A stretch of DNA of 64,000 bases from Paraglaciecola sp. L3A3 (GCF_009796765.1 NZ_CP047023.1:3455501-3519500), one strand, 5' to 3'; counted from the stretch's first letter, positions 44,208 through 52,994 are shown. Numbers and translations: made by a program. The notes: generated by a model from the sequence alone, not told the origin.

Positions 44208-44972
44208 CTAGTTGTTAGCTAAACCAACATAATGAAGGGCATTACTAATAAGTTTTTTATAGGAAGGGTTAGTGTAAGCGTCTTTGGTAAATCCAGGCAT
44301 TATATAAACAATTTTTGCCTGGTTATATGAATGCTGCCAAGCAATAACCTTCGAAACATCAGGATGATTAGTGGCTAACAAAGGATGCACACTAGGATCC
44401 ATATAAATATTGCCATAAAAAGCATCTTTTAGAATGAAGTTATCCAATCCTTTTGTTACAGGATGGGTCTTATCTAACACTTCAATATCTAATGTCATAT
44501 CGGTGAAATAGGTAGAATGTAAACTTTCATCTTGGGTGTAATTTTTTAAATACCACTTTCCGCCAATCAAATCATGGTACTCATCCCATTCAGGTTGAGA
44601 AGATAAAGTAAAATGTAAAAACACCATACCCACTCCCTGTTTGCTTAACGCTAAATACTTATCCTTGTTCCAGCTATATTCTGGGTAATGTTTATTCTGA
44701 TTAAGAAAAAGAACTGCATCATATTTTGCTTTAACATCCGCTGTTTTCATTTGATAGAAATGTGCATTTAAAACTAAATCAGCATGAATACCATCAAGAG
44801 TGCTACTCATTATTTCAAAATCAGGGGTGTCATAGCTATGGCCGCCTCGAACCACTAAAACAGATAATTCATCCTCTTTGACAGTGGAACAGGACAGCAG
44901 AATACACATGCAAATAATGTAAATTAAAGATGCCTTCAATCTTTTAATTCTAACTAAAAGCTGATTTAACAT
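44208..44972 (-). CDS. ThuA-domain lipoprotein
   Basis: The ATG at 44972 is preferred to a TTG 33 bp upstream. The 254-residue product has a lipoprotein signal (CMCILLSCSTV) and a ThuA domain filling the rest (LVVRGGHSYDTPDFEIM, KYDAVLFLNQ, GVGMVFLHF, KTHPVTKGL, AWQHSYNQAKIVYIMPG), a class I amidotransferase-like fold without a clear catalytic triad. ThuA proteins occur near sugar dehydrogenases and carbohydrate loci; their activity is mostly unknown. It is likely anchored in the envelope. Confidence 0.85.
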   Translation of the reverse strand: MLNQLLVRIKRLKASLIYIICMCILLSCSTVKEDELSVLVVRGGHSYDTPDFEIMSSTLDGIHADLVLNAHFYQMKTADVKAKYDAVLFLNQNKHYPEYSWNKDKYLALSKQGVGMVFLHFTLSSQPEWDEYHDLIGGKWYLKNYTQDESLHSTYFTDMTLDIEVLDKTHPVTKGLDNFILKDAFYGNIYMDPSVHPLLATNHPDVSKVIAWQHSYNQAKIVYIMPGFTKDAYTNPSYKKLISNALHYVGLANN

Positions 44973-45077
44973 TTTTTGACTAGCCCATTTAAATTTTAGG
45001 AACAAAGTTTACCTAGCCCCCCAAACTTAGCAAGTATGTTATTTGTCAATGTGAGCAAGGTATAAACGAGACTCAGT

Positions 45078-45389
45078 TTAATATTGATAAAAATTATGGG
45101 TGATCAATACATCCATTTTTCTGATCATTTCATTTTTTAATGATGCTAAGGCTTTATACCAATCCGTAATAATACTTGGGTCACATTTATAAGCTTCAAA
45201 ATCTGCCGCGCTAGGAAACTGGATCACATGGATCTCGTCAGGTTCATCCTCACTGACTTCTTGATTAGATGAAGCACTGATCAATATGCCTTTATGCTCG
45301 CTGAGAATGGGAATGGCCTTTGATTCAAACTCTCTTAAACCTTCCATTCCATTTTTACTGGCATACAATAACACGATAATCTGGATCAT
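45078..45389 (-). CDS. DUF1330-like small protein
   Basis: The 103-residue product (MIQIIVLLYASKNGMEGLRE, DEPDEIHVIQFPSAADFEAY) fits the ferredoxin-like dimeric alpha-beta barrel fold of DUF1330. It has no signal peptide, so it is cytoplasmic. Function unknown. It lies between the ThuA and lactonase genes on the same strand. Confidence 0.7.
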   Translation of the reverse strand: MIQIIVLLYASKNGMEGLREFESKAIPILSEHKGILISASSNQEVSEDEPDEIHVIQFPSAADFEAYKCDPSIITDWYKALASLKNEMIRKMDVLITHNFYQY

Positions 45390-45474
45390 AATTTATCTGA
45401 AAGGTTTAGAAAAAGTATAACGGGTTGAGAGCAGCAGATAGATATATTATCAACTGTATTTCTTTTATCTTGTT

Positions 45475-45507
45475 AGCCATGTGCCTACCCAAGGCAGGCA
45501 CATGGCT
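45475..45507. terminator. 12-bp perfect hairpin after the lactonase gene
   Basis: AGCCATGTGCCT / AGGCACATGGCT with a 9-nt loop sits 5 bp beyond the minus-strand lactonase stop. There is no T run on that strand, so it may be an RNA-stabilising 3' hairpin or Rho-assisted terminator. Confidence 0.6.
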
Positions 45508-45511
45508 GTGT

Positions 45512-46603
45512 TTAAAAATTACCTATATAGGAAGGGGTATCTATGGCTAATTGCATACCTGTTGCTGACAACAAACCGGTTTCTTGATTTCTAGCTAATA
45601 CCGAAATATCCCCTGATTTTTGATTCGCAATCAGAAGATAGTTTTGATCAGCAGAAATAGTAATATCTCTTGGCCAATTACCAATAGTCGAGTGTTGTTG
45701 TAATAATTTAAGCTTGCCATTTTTACCGACAGATAACACAGAAATAGTATTTACCCCTCGTACAGCAGCATAAACATAACGTCCATCATCTGATACTTTA
45801 ATAGCGGATGCAGTATTACCTTTAGGATCAGTTTCAGTTAATAATTCAACTCGCTGTTTGGCATTTAATTTACCTGTTTCTAAATCTTGATCAAAAACAG
45901 TAATTGTATTCGACAATTCGTTTATACCAAATACCCAAGCTTTTTGTGGATGTTGGGCAATATGGCGAGGACCATCACCAGCTTGTAGCTTTGCCGCAAC
46001 TTGGGCGGTAAATGTTTTATCTTGGCTATCGAACAACTTAATTTCATCTGTGCCTAAATCGACAGCGTATAAAAATCGGCCAGTTTTGTCCCATTCAACA
46101 TAGTGCATATGGGGCGCTTCTTGGCGGCTGTTATCGCCTTTACCTTCATTTTTAAAATAACCTGCTTTGGTTAACTTTAATGACTGACGGTCAATAGAGT
46201 ACATAAAAACTTCGCCAGAGCCATAGTCTGCAATTGCCACTTTTGATCCATCAGGGTTGGTGGCAATATGACAAGCTCCCCTGCCCAGCCCTTCAACTTG
46301 TTGCACTAGATCATACTTAGACGTTTTGTTATTCCATTTAAAACTAGCAATCCCGCCTTGTTTACTGCCTGTTGCCGCTAAGATATTTTTATTGTTAGCA
46401 TCAATGGTTAAATAAGATGGATTAACCGCTTCAGCCACAACCCCCATATTACTAATTTGTTGTTTTTCATCATCTAAAACAACACGATAGACACCTTCAC
46501 TGCCATTTTGGGTATAAGTACCAATTAAAAATTCCTGTTTTGCTGCATATGAAGTCTGTGCTATCAGCAATGACAAACCACAAAGTATTGTTCTTAATTT
46601 CAT
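45512..46603 (-). CDS. Periplasmic lactonase-family beta-propeller
   Basis: A signal peptide (about residues 1-20, QTSYA) leads to a seven-bladed propeller of the 6-phosphogluconolactonase (YbhE/Pgl) superfamily: EFLIGTYTQNGSEGVYRV, YLTIDANNKNILAATGSK, RGACHIATNPDGSKVAIADY, PRHIAQHPQKAWVFGINE, and a final GNWPRDITISADQNYLLIAN. Cytoplasmic Pgl opens 6-phosphogluconolactone, but this one is exported, so its natural substrate is probably another sugar lactone. It starts a minus-strand stretch but a hairpin ends it. Confidence 0.85.
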   Translation of the reverse strand: MKLRTILCGLSLLIAQTSYAAKQEFLIGTYTQNGSEGVYRVVLDDEKQQISNMGVVAEAVNPSYLTIDANNKNILAATGSKQGGIASFKWNNKTSKYDLVQQVEGLGRGACHIATNPDGSKVAIADYGSGEVFMYSIDRQSLKLTKAGYFKNEGKGDNSRQEAPHMHYVEWDKTGRFLYAVDLGTDEIKLFDSQDKTFTAQVAAKLQAGDGPRHIAQHPQKAWVFGINELSNTITVFDQDLETGKLNAKQRVELLTETDPKGNTASAIKVSDDGRYVYAAVRGVNTISVLSVGKNGKLKLLQQHSTIGNWPRDITISADQNYLLIANQKSGDISVLARNQETGLLSATGMQLAIDTPSYIGNF

Positions 46604-46800
46604 CTATTTATCCATTTTCTTTTAAATCAGTTCCACGTATGCCTACTACTTTACAATAGTTTAATATGTTCATACATATTTTTAACCTGTAAAATTATCT
46701 GTTAGACTCATCGCTCTTTTTATCGGTGCTAAATGCGTATTACCATTACACTTTATGCTTTTTGCCTTTTCGGCCGTACTTAAGGTTCCAAATTTCATTT

Positions 46801-48966
46801 ATGTCTTTTATCAAACTACTTTTAATTAGCACGCTTTTTTCAGCTTATGTATTAGCAGATACTGAAGCTGAAAATTGTGTATCTTGTCATAAACAAGCCG
46901 TGTCTGATTGGCAAACCTCAGATCATGCAAAAGCCATGGATACAGCAACAGCAAAATCAGTGCTGGGTAACTTTTCTGATGTCACCGCTACACATCATAG
47001 CCAAACTGCAAAATTTTATAAAAAAGGCGATAATTTTCACATTAGTTTTACTGAAGGTGGAAAAACCACTGATTACCAAGTGACTTATACCTTTGGCCAT
47101 TATCCTCTACAACAATATCTAATCGAAACTGGCGATAATAAATACCAAGTATTTCCCTTTTCTTGGGACTCTCGTCCTAAAGAGCAAGGAGGACAAAAAT
47201 GGTATCCAGTGTATGCTGACGAAGACATTCAAGCCGCCGACCGATTGCATTGGAAACAACCTTTACAGAACTGGAACGGGATGTGTGCCGATTGTCACTC
47301 AGACGGTTTACAGCGTAAATACACTGCTGAAACCAATCACTTTGACACTAAATGGGACAACATTAATGTAGGTTGTCAGTCTTGTCATGGCACCATGGCA
47401 GAACATACAACGGCTCACAAAACAGCTAAAACAACTAATAACGCCCTTAAGCTTAATGCCAAAGAACAAAAAGCTCTTGGCCAATGGTTGCATACTCCGG
47501 GTAAAAAAGTAGCACAATGGCAAGGTGAAAAACGTGATAATAGTTTTATGGACAATTGTTTTGCCTGTCACTCGTTACGGACACCACTCACCGATGGTAT
47601 TACACCTAACAAACCATTTTTAGACCAATTTTCTCCCTCATTTCTGAGTCAACCTATGTACCACGTAGATGGGCAAATCAGAGAAGAGGTGTATGTGTAT
47701 GGATCATTTTTACAGAGCAAAATGTTTGATGCTGGGGTTAACTGTTTAGATTGCCATAACCAACATACGATGAAATTAAAAGTACAAGGTAATGGCTTGT
47801 GTCTTCAGTGCCACAGCGCAGAAACCTATCAACAAGATAAACATTTAAATCACCCTGCCGATTCAGCAGGCGGACAATGTGTGAGCTGTCACATGCCTGA
47901 AAAAACCTATATGGGCGTTGATGCAAGACGAGATCATAGTTTCAGGATCCCTCGTCCAGAGCTCACGCAAAACTATCAAGCTCCCAATACTTGTAACACC
48001 TGTCACCAAGATAAAAGCGCAAGTTGGGCGAAAAGCCAAATCAAAACACTGTATGGCAACAATAATCCTTTAAGTAAAAATGAGTTGGCTTTAATCCAAC
48101 TGCAACACCAATACACTTTGCCTCTTGATCAACATTTGGCCATTATTAACGACAAAAACTTAAATGAAATTTATCGGGCAAGTGCCATTGCCCTACTACC
48201 TAATTCAGCTCAAGAGTTAACTGATGTGCAAATCAAAAGCTGGGTCAACTCATCTGAACCTTTAATCCGCTTAGCCACCGCACAAATTGGCTTTTTGTTA
48301 CCTTTACCTGAACGAAGCAAAAGTTATTTAGCATTGCTAAAAGACCAATTTAAGGCCGTTCGTGTACAAGCCGCTACCCACTTATTACAATTAGGTATTG
48401 ATCATTCAAATGAGTTAAAACAAGCTTTTGAAGAATTAACCACCTCTCATAAAGTCAGTATGTGGCGAGGCGAAGGTGGCTTAAATATGAGTATGGTACA
48501 GCTCAACTTACAACAACTTGAACCTGCGATAAAATCGTTGCAACATTCTATTAAGATTGATCCCTATTTTCCTGCGGCTTATATCAATTTGGCCGACATA
48601 TATCGTCGTTCACAAGCCACAAATAAAGAAAAAAGCACTTATCAACAAGGTATTAGCAACAATCCATTATCTGGCATATTGCACTACAGTTTTGGCTTAC
48701 ACCAAATTCGTGCAGGTGAAAAACAAGCGTCATTAAAATCATTTCAGCAAGCCATAAAGTTAGAGCCAGAAAACATGCAATATGCCTATGTTTATTTTAT
48801 TGCTCTAGATAATGTAGGCAAAACCCAACAGGCATTAGCGCAATTAAAAATGGTCATTGGTAAATACCCTGCCCCTTATCAGTTAGCCCAATTAGGTATG
48901 AGCTTTGCTCAAAAGCTATCGGACAGAAGTTCTTACGACTTTTTTCAAAAGTATTTACCTCAATAA
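46801..48966 (+). CDS. Octaheme c-type cytochrome with C-terminal TPR domain
   Basis: The ATG at 46801 starts a clean signal peptide (MSFIKLLLISTLFSAYVLA); an upstream start at 46726 would bury it. Eight CxxCH heme motifs can be counted: CVSCH, CADCH, CQSCH, CFACH, CLDCH, CLQCH, CVSCH, CNTCH, all in the first 430 residues, in a cytochrome c554-like arrangement. The C-terminal 200 residues hold TPR repeats (EPAIKSLQHSIKIDPYFPAA, KQASLKSFQQAIKLEPENMQ). It acts in the periplasm, moving electrons or reducing a small molecule. No quinol dehydrogenase or other respiratory partner is next to it. Confidence 0.9.
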   Translation: MSFIKLLLISTLFSAYVLADTEAENCVSCHKQAVSDWQTSDHAKAMDTATAKSVLGNFSDVTATHHSQTAKFYKKGDNFHISFTEGGKTTDYQVTYTFGHYPLQQYLIETGDNKYQVFPFSWDSRPKEQGGQKWYPVYADEDIQAADRLHWKQPLQNWNGMCADCHSDGLQRKYTAETNHFDTKWDNINVGCQSCHGTMAEHTTAHKTAKTTNNALKLNAKEQKALGQWLHTPGKKVAQWQGEKRDNSFMDNCFACHSLRTPLTDGITPNKPFLDQFSPSFLSQPMYHVDGQIREEVYVYGSFLQSKMFDAGVNCLDCHNQHTMKLKVQGNGLCLQCHSAETYQQDKHLNHPADSAGGQCVSCHMPEKTYMGVDARRDHSFRIPRPELTQNYQAPNTCNTCHQDKSASWAKSQIKTLYGNNNPLSKNELALIQLQHQYTLPLDQHLAIINDKNLNEIYRASAIALLPNSAQELTDVQIKSWVNSSEPLIRLATAQIGFLLPLPERSKSYLALLKDQFKAVRVQAATHLLQLGIDHSNELKQAFEELTTSHKVSMWRGEGGLNMSMVQLNLQQLEPAIKSLQHSIKIDPYFPAAYINLADIYRRSQATNKEKSTYQQGISNNPLSGILHYSFGLHQIRAGEKQASLKSFQQAIKLEPENMQYAYVYFIALDNVGKTQQALAQLKMVIGKYPAPYQLAQLGMSFAQKLSDRSSYDFFQKYLPQ

Positions 48967-48972
48967 AACAAA

Positions 48973-49025
48973 ACAATCTAGCCTTGGGAGAAATACATAT
49001 TTCCCCTAGGCTCAATATAGATTGT
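48973..49025 (+). terminator. Long hairpin after the cytochrome gene
   Basis: ACAATCT (48973-48979) and AGATTGT (49019-49025) form the base of a long stem whose upper part pairs AGCC / GGCT and GGGAGAAAT / ATTTCCCC around ACAT. It lies between the cytochrome stop and the guanidine riboswitch. Confidence 0.65.
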
Positions 49026-49061
49026 CTTACTTATTTAATCAGCTAAAATATATCATCTGAA

Positions 49062-49124
49062 GTGGGGACGACCTCACCTCTCTATATTACTGCGGGACGA
49101 CCCCAAAACTTATATTTGAGGGTC
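49062..49124 (+). promoter_or_regulatory. Guanidine-II riboswitch (mini-ykkC)
   Basis: Two short hairpins with the hallmark ACGA loop, GTGGGG-ACGA-CCTCAC (49062-49077) and GGG-ACGA-CCC (49094-49103), lie just before an SMR transporter gene, the known arrangement of guanidine-II riboswitches. GACCC (49099-49103) in the second hairpin is the complement of GGGTC (49120-49124), which covers the ribosome site GAGGG. So without ligand the ribosome site can be hidden; guanidinium binding holds the hairpin loops together and frees it. Confidence 0.93.
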
Positions 49125-49126
49125 TC

Positions 49127-49441
49127 ATGTCTTGGTTACTATTGTTGATTGCTGGAATACTTGAAGGTGCATGGATATATGGTGTGCAAAAGTCAGCTGG
49201 ATTCACACACATTTACTACACTCTGTTTGCCATTTTTTCTATGTCTGCAAGCCTCTTATTGTTTGCCCTAGCAATCAAAACCATACCCACAGCACAAGCT
49301 TATATTATTTGGCTCGCTATAGGTGTTTGCAGTATTTGCATAGTTGATCACTTTATATTTAAACAAATACTTTCTGCTCAACAATTAGTTTTTCTATGCT
49401 TAATTATAATTGGCGTAGTTGGCTTAAAACTCTCGCACTAA
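49127..49441 (+). CDS. gdx: SMR-family guanidinium exporter (Gdx/SugE-like)
   Basis: The 104-residue protein has four membrane helices. The essential glutamate lies in helix 1 (MSWLLLLIAGILEGAWIYGV) and the C-terminus GVVGLKLSH resembles SugE/Gdx. The guanidine-II riboswitch directly upstream supports guanidinium as substrate, exchanged for protons. Helix 1 has GAWIYG in place of the common SugE motif, so some change in specificity is possible. Confidence 0.9.
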   Translation: MSWLLLLIAGILEGAWIYGVQKSAGFTHIYYTLFAIFSMSASLLLFALAIKTIPTAQAYIIWLAIGVCSICIVDHFIFKQILSAQQLVFLCLIIIGVVGLKLSH

Positions 49442-49452
49442 GTAACATGATA

Positions 49453-49608
49453 GCCTGCTATTACACACAACAATCCGCCTTGATATACACGAAAAATTTC
49501 GTCACCGAGTGAGCATTTAGGTGAGATTATTTGGACAAAAATATTAAACCATTGAATTATAATGATAAATTTAGCTTATACGATACTTCTTATCCAGAAC
49601 TCAGGTTA
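49453..49608. mobile_element. MITE-like element B, partial inverted copy
   Basis: Reverse complement of this segment matches the left two-thirds of the element at 43915-44147: the end repeat CTTATCCAGAACTCAGGTTA (49589-49608) is the exact complement of the left end there, and GATACTTCTTATC, AATGATAAAT and TTTCGTCACCGAGT are shared. The other end repeat is missing. It lies directly after the exporter gene. Confidence 0.65.
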
Positions 49609-49615
49609 TTCAGAT

Positions 49616-49641
49616 AATTATCGAAATATATTTCGATAATT
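49616..49641. repeat. 26-bp perfect palindrome
   Basis: AATTATCGAAATA is followed at once by its reverse complement, with no spacer. It lies 8 bp from the MITE end and 40 bp from the stop of the minus-strand gene at 49681, so it may be a hairpin 3' to that gene or a protein-binding site. Confidence 0.6.
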
Positions 49642-49680
49642 TATGTTAAAACTGACTAGATAACCCTCTTTTGTGTTTAA

Positions 49681-50106
49681 CTAAACCTTAGCATCAGCGA
49701 CAGCCAGACCTAACTCTGATATTTCATTCTGACCAATCACTTTACCAATCACTATATCTTTATTATCTATGCCACTAAATTTTTTAAAAAAATATCGATT
49801 GTTTAATAACACAAGTATTGTTCTATTATCTCTGCTTGGAGCCGCGCCAGCATCCACGAAAAAAACTAATTCATCATTACCTTTATAGTTATCAATATCG
49901 GTCGCTTGGATCATGCACATTAACAGGGGGTTAGCACATAAAAATCCTCTGCCAGAAAAGTACCGTTCTTCTATGGATATTTTTCTAATCACAATATCCG
50001 CCTTAGCTTTATTTCGTGAATTTGAAGGTTTTAACAACGATAACACTGCACGACCATTTTTAATGCCATGACCTTTAGCTAATGCATTTTGTAAAACTGT
50101 ATTCAT
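49681..50106 (-). CDS. Hypothetical protein, possible degenerate peptidase S24/UmuD-like fold
   Basis: The 141-residue product has no signal peptide. Its second half (NYKGNDELVFFVDAG, APSRDNRTILVLLNNRYFFK, DIVIGKVIG) resembles the LexA/UmuD peptidase domain in order and spacing, and the length fits UmuD. The position of the catalytic serine reads TDID in place of a GDSM-like motif, so protease activity is unlikely. The likeness is weak and may be chance. Confidence 0.55.
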   Translation of the reverse strand: MNTVLQNALAKGHGIKNGRAVLSLLKPSNSRNKAKADIVIRKISIEERYFSGRGFLCANPLLMCMIQATDIDNYKGNDELVFFVDAGAAPSRDNRTILVLLNNRYFFKKFSGIDNKDIVIGKVIGQNEISELGLAVADAKV

Positions 50107-50459
50107 ACTGGATTTTCCTTATTAGCTTAAGAAATCAAAAAACATAATTATCCCCACCGTCTATTAATTAAAAGAGTAAGGTTCATCGGTATGGGAATTT
50201 AATTCGTTAAGTGTCGGCCGCCATTTTTAAAAGTAGGATAGCCGCATACTAAAGTGAATTAAGAATAAACCGCAAAGGTCAAATGTATTATTCATTGTCG
50301 TTAAAAAATTTTCAATAATATAATTTCATAACTTGGGAGCGATTATTGTTGACTGAATGGTATTACAGCAATTTGTATATTATTAACACAAACAGCGTGT
50401 TAGCTAGTAGCTATATGAAATCGAATAAAAGGTGGGAATAAAAAAGAATGACCAAGCAA
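50107..50459. other. Gene-free AT-rich stretch
   Basis: This 353-bp gap between two minus-strand genes shows no ORF, no clear hairpin terminator and no recognisable regulatory site. It probably holds the promoter of the 49681-50106 gene near its left end. Confidence 0.4.
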
Positions 50460-51188
50460 TTAATCAAAACCATATTTAAGTCTTAACTGGATATACTCTT
50501 TGGTTGCTAACACCTTTCTTAAAGCCACATTAAATAAAGCTACATTATTTCTATCTTTAAACGCCATAGAATATGCTGTCTTTGGGAAAACATAATGCAC
50601 CTTGGCATCATCCGCTTTACTAGCCCAACTTGATTGCGCCAATAATGAGTAAAAAATTTGTTTTTCAGCAATAACAATATCCGTTCTTTTTCTGAACAAC
50701 ATTTCCGGCTGTCTTGCTTGGTCACTCATTTGTACGTACATAGGGCTAGACATAGCCGCATTATAAAATAATTGTCCCAACACTTTATGAGCTAATTGAA
50801 AACTGACAATACTATGTTTGGCTAAATCAGTGATCGTATTTATTTTAAAATTATTTTCGGCTAAAGAAATTGCCACATTTTGATAATAAATATAAGGCTC
50901 AGTTAACACAGACTCGTCAACAAATACCTTTTTATTAGTACTCATAACAGCATCCACACCCTGCATATACAGCATTTTTGAGGCTCGGCCATAATTAACA
51001 TAACTAAACTCAGCTGACTTACCCATACTGCTGATAATGCTGTGGATCAATTCAATTTCAAAGCCACTATTTTCTTTTTGTATGACATAGGGTGGTTTAT
51101 TTATACCCGACATCACGGTAATAGTTTCAGCCGCTATTACTGACAAAGATAACAATAAAAACAAACATGTAACGTATATGAAATTCAT
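50460..51188 (-). CDS. Periplasmic solute-binding protein, family 3 type
   Basis: A signal peptide (about residues 1-20) leads to a two-lobed PBPb-like domain (MSGINKPPYVIQKENSGFEI, FSYVNYGRASKMLYMQGVDA, KRTDIVIAEKQIFYSL). The family binds amino acids or other small solutes. No permease or ATPase lies beside it, so this may be an orphan sensor-type binding protein. Ligand unknown. Confidence 0.8.
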   Translation of the reverse strand: MNFIYVTCLFLLLSLSVIAAETITVMSGINKPPYVIQKENSGFEIELIHSIISSMGKSAEFSYVNYGRASKMLYMQGVDAVMSTNKKVFVDESVLTEPYIYYQNVAISLAENNFKINTITDLAKHSIVSFQLAHKVLGQLFYNAAMSSPMYVQMSDQARQPEMLFRKRTDIVIAEKQIFYSLLAQSSWASKADDAKVHYVFPKTAYSMAFKDRNNVALFNVALRKVLATKEYIQLRLKYGFD

Positions 51189-51299
51189 TTAATCACACCT
51201 GAGACGTTTTTGAGAACAGCTAAAATATAATGTGCCTCAGTGCTGATAACATTAATAAATGAGTCAATACAGCGCAATGTTTTATTTACGTTCTGCAAA

Positions 51300-51740
51300 T
51301 TATAATGCCGGTGAATAGTCAGTAGATTGCATAAACACTACATCAATTTTTTTCACTAAAGGTCCATTTACCTTCGATGCTTTGTAAGCCACTTTCCATT
51401 TTGGATCAGCAACAAATGTTTTCCACTTATTTTTTGCATCTTGTTCACTGTCATGCTGCAAAATATATATCAATGTATTTTCAGACTCGGGAGAATGAGT
51501 GGGTGTCCAATAAGCCACTACTTTCATATTTAAACGATTAAATATTTTATGCGTATGATTTTTAAACCTTGCATGTAGCGCGTCTAATTTTCCTTCATGA
51601 GTATGATAAGTACGCAACTCATACACTTTTGCCGGTTTTTCATTGTGATGTGCAGCTGTTGCAACAAATGAACTTAAGCAAAACATTAAACCTACAAGTG
51701 ATGATGCTGATTTGAGTAAAAACCTAAAATTTAATGTCAA
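51300..51740 (-). CDS. NIPSNAP-family protein, exported
   Basis: A signal peptide (about residues 1-30) precedes a NIPSNAP domain (VYELRTYHTHEGKLDALHAR, KVVAYWTPTHSPES, LIYILQHDSEQDAKNKW). Bacterial NIPSNAP proteins have a ferredoxin-like fold and no settled function. Alone in its transcription unit. Confidence 0.8.
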   Translation of the reverse strand: MTLNFRFLLKSASSLVGLMFCLSSFVATAAHHNEKPAKVYELRTYHTHEGKLDALHARFKNHTHKIFNRLNMKVVAYWTPTHSPESENTLIYILQHDSEQDAKNKWKTFVADPKWKVAYKASKVNGPLVKKIDVVFMQSTDYSPAL

Positions 51741-51891
51741 AATAGAACCCCTAAAAAGATAATCTTAATTGATTAACCCAGTACTATCTCACAATTTACT
51801 GGCCATAACTATTAAACAAAAGTTTAACTTGTTTCCCCAAATAGATTAGTTGTGGTAGCCTTTTTGATATTAAAATTAAGAGCTTAATGGT

Positions 51892-52917
51892 GTGAAAACA
51901 AAAGCAACGTCGTTAGACATCGCCTATCAGGCTGGGGTATCTCAATCTACTGTTTCAAGGGCCTTACGTAATAGTCCTTTAGTCAATGAAGAAACCCGGA
52001 AAAAAATCCAAGCCTTAGCCAAGGAATTGAATTATAAGGTGGATAAAAACGCCAGTAATTTACGTTCTCAGCAAACTGGTACGCTAGCCTTACTCTTATT
52101 TGAAGATCCCACTTCCGATGATTCTATGATCAATCCTTTCTTTTTGTCTATGCTAGGGTGCATCACCCGTGCCACCGCCAAAAATGGTTATGATTTGTTA
52201 GTCTCTTTCCAACAACTAAGCGAAGACTGGCATGCCGATTATGAGGATGCATCCAAGGCCGACGGACTCATTTTATTGGGTTACGGTGACTATGTAGATT
52301 ACGAAGCTAAGCTCAAACAATTAGCTGAACAAGAAACTCACTTTGTCCGTTATGGTTCCATAGAAGAAGGGCAAACAGGTGTTTCCTTTGGCTGTGACAA
52401 TGTCAAAGGGGGTTATGATATGACCCAACATTTAATTAGTCTAGGGCATCAAACCTTTGCTTTTTTAGGGGGGGCTGATGAACATTGTCCTGAATTTAAA
52501 GATAGATATCTAGGACACTGCCAAGCATTACAAGAAGCCAACTTAAAGGTAATTAACAACAATCAAATCGATGCAATTTCAACCGAGGGGTCAGGTTTCG
52601 AAGCCGCCACACAATTATTACGACAAGGTAAGCTACCTGATGCGATATTTTGTGCTTCTGACATGATAGCCGTTGGTGCGCTAACAGTCTTTCAAAAGCA
52701 AGGTATTAAAGTACCAGAACAAGTAGCTTTAGCAGGATTTGACGATATTCCAGTGGCCCATCTCACCTCTCCAGAATTAACCACTATGCAACAAAATACT
52801 AAACTCGCAGCAGATGTATTAGTGGAATCATTAATTAAAAAAATCCACGACTTACCTATAGACTCAGCCTTAATCCCAGCTAAGTTAATAGTCAGAGAAT
52901 CATGTGGCGGCGGATAA
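51892..52917 (+). CDS. LacI-family transcriptional regulator, probably of the maltose locus
   Basis: A GTG at 51892 starts MKTKATSLDIAYQAGVSQST, a LacI helix-turn-helix, followed by the hinge and the periplasmic-binding-like ligand domain (residues 60-341), with GCDNVKGGYDMTQHLISLGH and ALAGFDDIPVAHLTSPELTT. The 341-residue length is normal. It lies just before the amylase, transporter and glucosidase genes, and two LacI-style palindromes occur in the 56.4-56.7 kb promoter region, so it is likely the repressor or activator of that set. Effector sugar not known. Confidence 0.9.
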   Translation: MKTKATSLDIAYQAGVSQSTVSRALRNSPLVNEETRKKIQALAKELNYKVDKNASNLRSQQTGTLALLLFEDPTSDDSMINPFFLSMLGCITRATAKNGYDLLVSFQQLSEDWHADYEDASKADGLILLGYGDYVDYEAKLKQLAEQETHFVRYGSIEEGQTGVSFGCDNVKGGYDMTQHLISLGHQTFAFLGGADEHCPEFKDRYLGHCQALQEANLKVINNNQIDAISTEGSGFEAATQLLRQGKLPDAIFCASDMIAVGALTVFQKQGIKVPEQVALAGFDDIPVAHLTSPELTTMQQNTKLAADVLVESLIKKIHDLPIDSALIPAKLIVRESCGGG

Positions 52918-52979
52918 TGAGTAGAATGAGGCAGAATAGAGCAGACTTAGCAGAGGGGCCGAGATACTAGATTCGAGCC

Positions 52980-52994
52980 ACGAGGAAAAGATAA
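52980..52994 (+). repeat. Shared intergenic repeat, copy B
   Basis: ACGAGGAAAAGATAA, the same 15-mer as at 39345-39359 but on the other strand. The whole gap 52918-53135 is rich in short repeats of the type CTACTGCTACTCG and GCGACTCGCCACTC, with no gene. Confidence 0.4.
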
